Position numbers and translations under genes: made by a program. Positions 1-7,266 of a stretch of DNA of 64,000 nucleotides are shown piece after piece (positions within the stretch are counted from its first letter, which is position 1; every line of letters begins with the position of its first letter). The stretch comes from Piscinibacter sp. (lineage in GTDB: Bacteria > Pseudomonadota > Gammaproteobacteria > Burkholderiales > Burkholderiaceae_C): contig JAHBZL010000006.1 in assembly GCA_019635485.1 (NCBI GenBank), positions 1 through 64,000 on the forward strand, read 5' to 3'. The notes below the pieces were generated by a model that worked only from the letters and a program-made list of their open reading frames with translations, was not told where the DNA came from and searched no databases.

Positions 1-620
1 CCGGCGGCACGTACCCGAGGGTGCTGTGCGGCCGGTGGTGGTTGTAGTCCTCGCGCCAGTTGTCGATGACGCTGCGCATGTGGCTGAGACTCGCGAACCA
101 GTGCTGCGATAGGCACTCGTCGCGGAAGCGGCTGTTGAAGCTCTCGATGTAGGCGTTCTGCACCGGCTTGCCTGGCTGGATGAAGCGCAGCTCGATGCCG
201 TTGCTGGCCGCCCAGGTCTGCATCGTCCTGCCGGCGAACTCCGGGCCGTTGTCGGTGCGGATCACCTTGGGCAGTCCGCGCTCGGCCTTGACCTGGTCGA
301 GCACGCGGGTCACGTACAGCGCCGGGATCGAAGTGTCCACGGCGATCTGCACCGCCTCCTTGCTGCAGTCGTCCACGACCGTCAGCGTTTTCACCCGCTG
401 GCCGTTGGCCAGCTCGTCGAACACGAAGTCCATGCTCCACACCTCGTTGGGTTGCACTGGCCGCACCAGCGGTTGCCGTTCGGGCACCGGCAGCTTCTTG
501 GGCCGGCGCTTACGCACCATCAGGCCTTCCTCTCAGTAGACCCGGTAGGTGCGCCTGCTGATCGCCCAGCCGTCGATCAGCAGGCGGCTGTGCAGCATCC
601 GGTAACCGTGGCGGCGGTGC
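1..620 (-). pseudogene. IS3-family transposase (OrfB) fragment with an in-frame stop
   Basis: Translating the minus strand gives the C-terminal half of an IS3-type DDE transposase. Visible landmarks are HRRHGYRMLHSRL, then GWAISRRTYRVY, then the integrase core with SMDFVFDEL (first Asp), TDNGPEFAGR (second Asp), QNAYIESFNSRFRDE (catalytic Glu) and the typical ending NHHRPHSTLGYVPP, which runs off the window edge. A TGA at 533-535 interrupts the conserved TYRVYREEGL segment exactly where Arg is expected (CGA to TGA), so a single transition inactivates it. Homology stops near 620 and no N-terminal part or OrfA follows, so the copy is also 5'-truncated. The DDE residues remain intact downstream of the stop. 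This is a dead remnant that marks an old insertion. Confidence 0.85.
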
Positions 621-686
621 CTAGACGCTTCCGCCCCCCCCTTCTCTCCAGTATGCTATCTGGTAACTTAAAGGCGAAGAGGCTTG

Positions 687-1280
687 ATGGCTATAGACAC
701 ATGCGCCGACGAGTCGCATCACGGAAGTACCGATGAGCTGGTGCGGGCACTGGAAGCAGCCTCCGGGACGGATGGGGCGAGCGCCGAGGAACTGTTCCCG
801 CTACTTTACAAAGAGTTACATAGAATTGCTCGTCGCCAACTCTTCCAGAGTGCCGGCCACGTGACATTAGGAGCCACAACTCTGCTTCATGAGGCCTATG
901 TCGGCCTTCGCTCCGGAACCGCGTTGTTCCCTGATCGGGCGAGGTTTTTCTCGTACGCTGCTCGGGCGATGCGGGGACTAATCATTGACTATGTTCGTGA
1001 GCGTCGGGCCCTGAAGAGGGGCGGCGCTTTTGAGCTAACATCACTTGACACTGACGCAGCCGAAAACTTGGTTCAGCCCGATGACTTGTTGCCGCTGGGC
1101 CGAGCCTTGGACGATCTCGCGAAAATGGATCCAGATCTTGCCGAATTGGTTGATCTGAAGTTCTTTAGCGGCTTTTCTTTCTGCGAGATTGCGGAAATGC
1201 GAAACGTGTCCGAGAGGACAATTCGCAGGAGCTGGCAAAAGGCCCGGCTTATACTTCACGACACACTCCGAGATGGGTGA
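687..1280 (+). CDS. ECF-type RNA polymerase sigma factor
   Basis: A 197-residue protein with a sigma region 2 (about residues 30-105, including ARFFSYAARAMRGLIIDYVRERRA) and a sigma region 4 helix-turn-helix (about 135-193, FSFCEIAEMRNVSERTIRRSWQ). It lacks regions 1 and 3, as extracytoplasmic-function sigma factors do. The layout matches the ECF subgroup that I know as TIGR02999. The ATG at 687 is preceded by an AGAGG-like site; a TTG codon directly before it is in frame but less likely. Its 3' end overlaps the convergent transglycosylase gene by 25 bp. No anti-sigma factor gene is adjacent, so control is not evident from context. The target promoters are unknown. Confidence 0.85.
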   Translation: MAIDTCADESHHGSTDELVRALEAASGTDGASAEELFPLLYKELHRIARRQLFQSAGHVTLGATTLLHEAYVGLRSGTALFPDRARFFSYAARAMRGLIIDYVRERRALKRGGAFELTSLDTDAAENLVQPDDLLPLGRALDDLAKMDPDLAELVDLKFFSGFSFCEIAEMRNVSERTIRRSWQKARLILHDTLRDG

Positions 1281-2326
1281 AGAGCCCGCTTGATGCCCAA
1301 TAGGCACTGAGCGTGCGCAGCGCTGTCGATTGGCGCTGACATGGGGCTGCTAGTGACTTCGACGAATCGTCTCGATAGACCTGCGCCGTAGTTTTGCGAT
1401 CGAATTCGGCGCAAGCCTGGCGTTACTCGAACAGGATCGCACCCACCGGATCCGCTCGGCGTCAAATTCAGATCCGGAGGCAGGAATAGTTCACCACGCC
1501 CCCACTCTTGACCATTGATCAAGTTTCTGATCGCAATGAGGCGAGGAACATAGTGGCGCGTCTCTTCCGGAAGACGCAGATCTTGGAAGCGCGTTGACGC
1601 ACCGGCACGTCGGGCATTATCCAAGGCGCGCTCCACGCAGCTTTCACCGCAATTGTAGGCCGCAAGTGCCAAATGCCAGTTCTCGAATCGCTCATACAAG
1701 CGCCTAAGATGCTTTAGTGCCGCGCCCGTAGAGGCCCTTGCGTCCCAACGAAGGTCTTCACCTTGTTTTCCAATCAGCTCCAAGTCTCGCGCAGTCTCCG
1801 GCATGATTTGCCACAAGCCAGAGGCATTTGCCGAAGACTTGGCGTCTTCCTTGTAGGCGCTTTCGACTACAGGGAGTAGCGCAATCTCCATCGGCAGACG
1901 CTCCGCTTCAGTCGCCGCCACGACCATCGCAAACAAGGAATCCGCACGCTCGAGCACGAATTGCAAATTCCGCGGAGATCTCGAGTACCATTTCTCGTAT
2001 TTCCTGACAAGTGGATCATCTAGCCGGGGAACGGCAAATCCCGCCCTTAGCCGATCCCACATTTCTTCGGGCCGCGCGTGTTCGCTTCGAACATGCGGAA
2101 CGGCCGTGAAATGCACCCATGCACGTGGATGCGGCAGGGGCGGCACCCGAGCGTGCGCCGCCACATTGAGGACCACCGAAAGTAGCACCCCCGCCCCAAT
2201 CCTCAAACCCGAGCGGCTACTAGTGCCGTACCGAGATTCACCGCGCGCAAGGCGCTTCAAGCAGCCTCCGGCTTGAGCCCTCAGATCCTGCTCGCTGCGT
2301 GACGGCGCAACCGAAGTCACCTTCAT
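1256..2326 (-). CDS. Lytic murein transglycosylase, SLT domain (MltD-like)
   Basis: A 356-residue protein predicted to cleave the glycan strand of peptidoglycan between MurNAc and GlcNAc with formation of 1,6-anhydro-MurNAc. The SLT/goose-lysozyme-like core carries the catalytic Glu in LPVVESAYKEDAKSSANASG, followed by GLWQIMPETA and the AAYNCGE motif, all typical of family GH23. The ATG at 2326 is chosen because GGAAGA lies 5 bases upstream; an open frame continues upstream without a good ribosome site. A hydrophobic stretch (GLRIGAGVLLSVVLNVAAHA) about 40 residues in looks like a signal or anchor after an unusually long basic N-terminus, so export is likely but the true start could be later. 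No LysM repeats are seen, unlike MltD itself. Confidence 0.8.
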   Translation of the reverse strand: MKVTSVAPSRSEQDLRAQAGGCLKRLARGESRYGTSSRSGLRIGAGVLLSVVLNVAAHARVPPLPHPRAWVHFTAVPHVRSEHARPEEMWDRLRAGFAVPRLDDPLVRKYEKWYSRSPRNLQFVLERADSLFAMVVAATEAERLPMEIALLPVVESAYKEDAKSSANASGLWQIMPETARDLELIGKQGEDLRWDARASTGAALKHLRRLYERFENWHLALAAYNCGESCVERALDNARRAGASTRFQDLRLPEETRHYVPRLIAIRNLINGQEWGRGELFLPPDLNLTPSGSGGCDPVRVTPGLRRIRSQNYGAGLSRRFVEVTSSPMSAPIDSAAHAQCLLGIKRALHPSRSVS

Positions 2327-2705
2327 CAATTCTTCCGAGTTCGCCCCTGCCGTTGCCTCGACATATTCGCCGCGCGTCCTTGGCGGCAAGCGTCTTACGG
2401 GCTTCAGCGTCGGGCCATTTGTACTTGACGTATCGGATGCCCTGGCCACTTCCGGCCAGCTTTTTCGCCAGCGCTCGAAGCTAGACATTCCGCCATGCGC
2501 GGCCCCACGCGAGCCGAACGCCTGGACGTTGTGCGACACATGTCCTGTAGCACCAGCAAGTTGCGATCTTCGGTACTGAAAGGATGCCGTTCGTATGGCT
2601 GGACCCAGCATCACATCTCGACGGGTGCAATTGCCGGACCGAAGCCGGTGGCACGGAAGCCGCTAGTGCGGCGAACAAGTACGCCCAAGCCTACTGCCCT
2701 TCACA
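2327..2705. other. Divergent intergenic region, 379 bp
   Basis: Lies between the transglycosylase and response regulator starts and should hold both promoters. Short open frames here have no recognisable protein features. I see no convincing -35/-10 pair, repeat or RNA gene. Confidence 0.4.
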
Positions 2706-3356
2706 ATGCAGCGAGAACGCCCTGAATTTGTCGCCGGGTTTGGAAATTTGCACCGATCGCCGGCGGTGCTGCTAGCCGATGATCACGCCATCGTGAGGGA
2801 AGGCCTCAAGCGATTGCTTCCGGCCGTTCTCGGAGGTTCGACTTCCTTCCTGGAGGCGGCTGACGGCGTAGGGTTCATGCGCGCACTTGATGCGAATCCG
2901 CAAATTTGCATGGCCATCGTAGATCTGAGGATGCCTTACATGGACGATGGCGCCAAGCTCTTCGAAGCAGCGCGACTGCGCCCTGATGTTTCTGTCCTCG
3001 TGCTATCAGCACTATCCGCACCCGACGTGATTCACCGGAGCCTCCGAATACCCACGGTGTATGGATATGTCGTAAAGGGTGCAGACATCCAGAAGCTTGT
3101 CCGAGCCATCGAAGCAGTATATCACCGCCGAAAGACTGTCGAATTCGTCGAAGACCCGGACTTGAATCATCCTCTGCACAGTCTGTTGACGCCGCGTCAG
3201 CTGGAAATCCGCAGCCTCTTGCGCCAAGGCATGAGCAACAAGTTGATTGCGAGGACGCTCAACATCAGCGAGGGAACGGTCAAGAACCACGTCACCGATA
3301 TTCTCAAGACCTTGAAGGCGTCCAACCGTACTCAAGCGGCGCGGTTGGACGAATAG
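2706..3356 (+). CDS. Response regulator, NarL/LuxR family
   Basis: A 216-residue two-domain regulator. The receiver domain (about residues 20-137) has the acidic pair D25-D26, the phospho-acceptor D73 in IVDLRMPY, and the conserved K124 in YGYVVKGAD. The C-terminal LuxR-type DNA-binding domain (about 160-213) contains LTPRQLEIRSLLRQGMSNKL followed by the recognition helix region ISEGTVKNHVTDIL. All residues needed for phosphorylation are present, yet no histidine kinase is encoded nearby, so the partner must be elsewhere. It is divergent from the transglycosylase gene and convergent with the lipoprotein gene that follows. Confidence 0.88.
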   Translation: MQRERPEFVAGFGNLHRSPAVLLADDHAIVREGLKRLLPAVLGGSTSFLEAADGVGFMRALDANPQICMAIVDLRMPYMDDGAKLFEAARLRPDVSVLVLSALSAPDVIHRSLRIPTVYGYVVKGADIQKLVRAIEAVYHRRKTVEFVEDPDLNHPLHSLLTPRQLEIRSLLRQGMSNKLIARTLNISEGTVKNHVTDILKTLKASNRTQAARLDE

Positions 3357-3365
3357 CAGTTCTGT

Positions 3366-3393
3366 GGGAGGAAGGTCGCTCGACTTACCTCCC
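3366..3393. terminator. Possible bidirectional terminator hairpin
   Basis: GGGAGG at 3366-3371 can pair with CCTCCC at 3388-3393, with an inner GTCG/CGAC helix, between two convergent genes. It overlaps the stop codon of the minus-strand lipoprotein gene. There is no T-run, so termination is only suggested. Confidence 0.3.
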
Positions 3394-5754
3394 GACTTGG
3401 CTGTTCACCTTCCAGTATTGCAACAGCTGCCGCAACGCCTCAGGCTCGTTCGTTGGCGTTGATCCTCCCGCCTGGTCCCTGCTGTTCAGGCCATGGCAAG
3501 ATGCGCAGACGCGGATCTCACCTGGCTGAAACGTCACCCACACACGCTCTCGTACGATCGGGATGCCTTCAGCGTCCGTCGTCTGCCAGGTCACTGCACG
3601 CCGTGCCGGGACCAGCGCCGCGGCTGATCCGTCGGCAGCGATCGCCACGCTTCCCACCGGTCCGGCAGGATTCGGTGGATTGATCGCATTCGGATCATGC
3701 AGCGGCTGTGGAAGACTTCTTCGTCCGGCGTGGAACTTCGTATAGGCTCGAACTTGATCGGCCTGAAAAATCTGGAAGTTCGACAGGCTATAAATTGCAC
3801 CTTGGCGCGTAGCAGAGGTCGTCTTCGCTCCGCCGGGTACCTGGAGATTAAATGGTTGCTGAATGTCAGCGGCATCGCGTCTTGTTACATTGCGCGTGAC
3901 AATTAATGCCAGATTCTGCGATCGCAGCCAAGCACGGAAGTCGGCTTCGTCGACGCTCTGCTGGAGAAACACATTCTTCTCAGGAGTTTCCAGCACCGAT
4001 TGTCTTCGCGCCGGCCTGGGTCGAGCGACCACCTCAATAGCCTCCATTTCCCAGAGCAGCCCAGAGTATGAGGGGTTGGCACTGACGTTGTTCGGGTTGA
4101 ACCAGGAAACAGACTTGGCGATGCCAGGGGTTAAGAGCGTCGAAGTCGGGCCTGCTCCGTAGAGTCCCGACGCGGAGTCCTTTGACAGGAGCCTCAAGCG
4201 AAAGTCCGTCATCCGCGACGGATCTGCGCTCGTGGCGCTGGTATGCGTTGCCACCAGTGCGCCGGTCGTTAGCGGCAGCGGATTGCGGAATCGGCCACCC
4301 AGACTGCCTGCAGAGTCGAGGTTGCCAATCGTCACATCGCTGATTGTCATCTTGTCTGCCGCTAGATTTGGCGCTCCAGCAAGGCTGACGATCTGGTTGG
4401 TCGTGAGCGACCCGAACTCCCGAGCCAGGATGCCCAAGTATGTTCCCGGTCGCAGCGGATCCTCCTTGAGATGGAAGACCCCCCCATCCATCGTCACCGT
4501 CTTGCGGTTTGCTGTTGCCGACAGAGGGGCATTGTCGGACAGCGAAGGGTCATTGACGAAGGTTCGCTGAAGGAAGCCACCCGGTGCCAGCTCATGCCTT
4601 CCGATGTGATTGAGCGTCTCTTCCTCCATTCCGTCCTCGTTCATCTGCCACGGCGTGAAGAGGTTGTTGCGATTGCCGTTGACAGCGCCATACGGCGTAG
4701 TCGTGACTGTCAGCCGCGGCTCTGGAAAGACCTCCGTGTCGGCGCCGGTCGGCACGGCGGCACTGCTCTCGTCGGACAGGTTGTATGCTCCCTTGTCCCC
4801 TGCGTCTCGTTGCTGGTCGCGCTGCAGATGGTCCCAACGCGTGAAGACGATACGACCAAATGAGTCGATGAACGGCGAGAAGGCTCCGCTCGGGGTGTGA
4901 TTGAGAAGTTCGAGTTCTCCGGAAGAAGGATCGAGACCCCAGATGCCCGACACGGCCGGTGTGCTTTCGTACTCGTCCAGGTTGGGGTAGAGATGCGGCT
5001 GCCCGCTGCGCGGGCGATCAGAAGTGAACAAGACGCGCTCGTCCGTTCCATAGAACGGTGACACGTTGTTGTAGTTGGCCGGTTGATTTGGGATCTTCCG
5101 GACGACCGCCGGCTTGCCGGCTTCCAAACCGCTGATCTCATACATCTGCCAATAGAAGGCCTTGCTGGTGGTCGCGGGGGTTGGGCTCCCGACGATCATG
5201 CTAAATAGCGCCTTCTTGCCGCTCCAGTGGACACACGGCTCCCGAACGGCGATTGCACTGTCGCCTTGGAATCCTTCCGCCCCAAAGCCTGCCTCCTTCG
5301 TCAGATTCCGTAGCGTTCCGTCCGGATAGCGGATCCAAAGGTCGCCTCCCCGAGGCACTTGTTCAACGCCTGACTGATGGTTCCCAAAGGTAGTTGCTCG
5401 AGCCGCAAAGTCGTTCAGGATTGGCACCTGGGTCACAAACAGAACGGGATTGATAAGCGATTGAGGTGCAGGTGCCGGTGCGGGTGCGGGTGCAGGTGCC
5501 GGTGCGGGTGCGGGTGCCGGTGCCGGTGCGGGTGCGGGTGCGGGTGCGGGTGCAGGTGCAGGTGCAGGTGCAGGTGCAGGTGCAGGTGCGGGTGCGGGTG
5601 CGGGTGCGGGTGCGGGTGCGGGTGCGGGTGCGGGTGCGGGTGCGGGTGCGGGTGCACTGCCTGCCGGATCCTCACTTCGATCGCCGCCGCACGCGGTGAC
5701 TGCGCTCTGGGCGCAAAGGATGGCCAGTAGAAGAATATTTTGCCTCGGATGCAT
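3385..5754 (-). CDS. Lipoprotein with Pro-Ala linker and C-terminal haem-c motif, hydrazine-synthase-alpha-like fold
   Basis: A 789-residue exported lipoprotein. The signal peptide ends in VTAC with the lipidated Cys at 22, followed after about ten residues by roughly 31 Pro-Ala dipeptides that would form a stiff extended stalk. The globular part contains HWSGKKALFSMIVG, LFTSDRPRSGQPHLYPNLDE and FIDSFGRIVFTRWDHLQR. These are motifs I associate with proteins annotated as carrying a hydrazine synthase alpha middle-domain-like (beta-propeller) region, although this organism is not expected to make hydrazine. Near the C-terminus C750-A-S-C753-H754 is a c-type haem site, which suggests a periplasm-facing or surface electron-transfer role. 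The ATG at 5754 has AGGGG six bases upstream, and the signal peptide fixes this start. Substrate and function are unknown. Confidence 0.7.
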   Translation of the reverse strand: MHPRQNILLLAILCAQSAVTACGGDRSEDPAGSAPAPAPAPAPAPAPAPAPAPAPAPAPAPAPAPAPAPAPAPAPAPAPAPAPAPAPAPAPAPAPAPQSLINPVLFVTQVPILNDFAARATTFGNHQSGVEQVPRGGDLWIRYPDGTLRNLTKEAGFGAEGFQGDSAIAVREPCVHWSGKKALFSMIVGSPTPATTSKAFYWQMYEISGLEAGKPAVVRKIPNQPANYNNVSPFYGTDERVLFTSDRPRSGQPHLYPNLDEYESTPAVSGIWGLDPSSGELELLNHTPSGAFSPFIDSFGRIVFTRWDHLQRDQQRDAGDKGAYNLSDESSAAVPTGADTEVFPEPRLTVTTTPYGAVNGNRNNLFTPWQMNEDGMEEETLNHIGRHELAPGGFLQRTFVNDPSLSDNAPLSATANRKTVTMDGGVFHLKEDPLRPGTYLGILAREFGSLTTNQIVSLAGAPNLAADKMTISDVTIGNLDSAGSLGGRFRNPLPLTTGALVATHTSATSADPSRMTDFRLRLLSKDSASGLYGAGPTSTLLTPGIAKSVSWFNPNNVSANPSYSGLLWEMEAIEVVARPRPARRQSVLETPEKNVFLQQSVDEADFRAWLRSQNLALIVTRNVTRRDAADIQQPFNLQVPGGAKTTSATRQGAIYSLSNFQIFQADQVRAYTKFHAGRRSLPQPLHDPNAINPPNPAGPVGSVAIAADGSAAALVPARRAVTWQTTDAEGIPIVRERVWVTFQPGEIRVCASCHGLNSRDQAGGSTPTNEPEALRQLLQYWKVNSQVGR
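5466..5655. repeat. Hexanucleotide tandem repeat encoding (Pro-Ala)n
   Basis: About 31 imperfect copies of a 6-bp unit (GGTGCG, GGTGCA or GGTGCC on the plus strand), in frame with the minus-strand lipoprotein. Unit variants are clustered, including a run of six GGTGCA units and a run of about ten GGTGCG units, as expected from replication slippage. Length changes keep the reading frame and would only alter stalk length. Confidence 0.9.
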
Positions 5755-6430
5755 GATGTCCCCTGTTTTCGCTTGTGCGTGGCTTCCCCAGAATGTTCGA
5801 AGCCACCGACGCTGTTGTTTAACCCAAGGGTTCGCCATACGGCCACATGACAAAGGTCACCCTGACCCAGGCCAGATCTAGGGTGTGCCAACTCTTACGC
5901 ACTCGAGGCATGTATTTGTCAACCCTGACCGCGGTGTGGGGCAGCGTCAGCCACGTGAATATGAGCCGGCCCAAATTGAGTCGAGGGCTCCAATCGGCGA
6001 CGATGGAACATGGAGCCCGGGAAGCAGAAGCAAAGCCTGAGCAGAAGGCCGCGCCACGTTCACTCGGCGACTGAGGCCTGGGTGGCGATTGTGGTGCGGG
6101 CCAGTAGTAGGATAGTGGCCGAGATCCCGCAAAAGTCGGCGCTCAGTCTCGGTGTCCGGTAGTCGCGGCAGGCCGCTCGCACGCGACTGCCGACGACAGG
6201 AGCTCCAGGTGCAACTCGTCGATTGCGGCGCACTAGCGCCTCTTCGGCTTGTAGGTCGACTTGGTAGTACACCGTGCCGCGGCCAATGCCCAGCAGCACG
6301 GGGCCTGGCTGTAGACCAGCGACTCTCGATCGCCGTCGAGCACGCCTTCCCACAAGTCGTTCTCCAGCGTCGGTTGCAGGTGACTCAGTGTGGCGCGCCT
6401 TAAGGCCCACTGCCGCACGCAATCGGAACT
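5755..6430. other. Intergenic region, 676 bp, possibly a decayed gene
   Basis: No intact gene is evident. On the minus strand, two frames around 6150-6420 each give a protein-like stretch (TLENDLWEGVLDGDRESLVY in one; VLLGIGRGTVYYQVDLQAEE in the other) that would join with a frameshift near 6300. This is compatible with a decayed gene, but I do not recognise a family. The lipoprotein promoter should lie just above 5754. Confidence 0.3.
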
Positions 6431-7006
6431 TTAGGGCACCAGCAGCGGCTGCGCAGGGAGCAACCCTTCCTTCTTCGAGCGGTAGAAGTAGTAGACCGCC
6501 TGAAACGGGACGGCCAATCTGGGCGCGTCTGGAAGGCAGTTTTCATCGGGTGCCTCGCCGCCCACCGTATGCAGTTGTTGAATGCTTGAAATCTCACTCA
6601 AGAGGCCATGGGCACTCCCAGCGGGCTTAGCCCGCAGGAGGAGCCACGGCACTGCTCCAGAAGTTGGACTAGCCACTTTCGCCACCACGTCCCCATGCAC
6701 CGCGCTGCCGTCGACGGCGGCCCAAATCGTGCCGGCGAAGTGGCGGCCTGCGAGCCCCCCCTGAAAGTCGGCCAATGTTGCCTCCGGCCCGAGAGGTGCC
6801 CAGCGAAAAGCGCTTGCCACCCCACCCCTGGCGCATGCGTAGACTTGTAGACCTGTGGCTCTCAGTGCCAGCACGGGTTGGACATCGCTCGGCACCTGGA
6901 GTGCTGGAGGCACGTCCGGTGCTTCCAAGGGCCGCTCAAGCGTCACCCCGCATCCCGAGAGGAGAAAGATGGGGAGCAATAGCGGGTTTTGCTGAAGGGC
7001 CTTCAT
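6431..7006 (-). CDS. DUF3455-type lipoprotein
   Basis: A 191-residue protein with a short lipoprotein signal peptide ending in LLSGC (Cys 19). The mature part resembles DUF3455 proteins: GLQVYACARGG near the start, then GRHFAGTIWAAVDGSAVHG, AVPWLLLRAKP, ISSIQQLHTVGG and the ending VPFQAVYYFYR. The family is widespread in soil bacteria and fungi and has no established function. The ATG at 7006 is chosen because the lipobox follows at the usual distance; the upstream frame has no signal. It follows the rhs gene on the same strand after 260 bp. It is not an obvious immunity protein, because DUF3455 lipoproteins are common without any toxin partner. Confidence 0.75.
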   Translation of the reverse strand: MKALQQNPLLLPIFLLSGCGVTLERPLEAPDVPPALQVPSDVQPVLALRATGLQVYACARGGVASAFRWAPLGPEATLADFQGGLAGRHFAGTIWAAVDGSAVHGDVVAKVASPTSGAVPWLLLRAKPAGSAHGLLSEISSIQQLHTVGGEAPDENCLPDAPRLAVPFQAVYYFYRSKKEGLLPAQPLLVP

Positions 7007-7266
7007 GGCGCGTCTGGGGCAGAGTGTCGCTACCGATGAAGATCGGCATTCGGAAGCGATTGTGGACACGGCACAGCCGGCGGCGCTGTCCTTGCCCAAG
7101 ATCGCAACTCCTATTGCGCAAGTCACGCGATGCAATCAATCGGCGGCTTTGGTTGTACCGGTTGCGACTGGCCCGCCCGCTCGCGATCGGCGACAACCCC
7201 GACCAGTTGCTGGGTACAAGTCACTTCGCACTGTGCCGATGCGAGCGGGCGCTATCCTAAGGTCGC
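7007..7266. other. Gap after rhs where an immunity gene would be expected
   Basis: These 260 bp follow the 3' end of the rhs gene on its own strand. No open frame here has the length, start site and composition of a small immunity gene, and the DNA returns to high GC at once. No strong terminator hairpin was noticed. Confidence 0.4.

Noticed and set aside
5466-5655. CRISPR array
   Set aside because: Repeats are contiguous 6-bp units without spacers. No cas genes occur and no other spaced array was seen in the window.
5433-5891. Open frames with His-Pro, Val-Arg or Cys-Arg repeats over the hexanucleotide tract
   Set aside because: Other-frame readings of the Pro-Ala tract. Only the minus-strand lipoprotein frame has a signal peptide and a domain on both sides.
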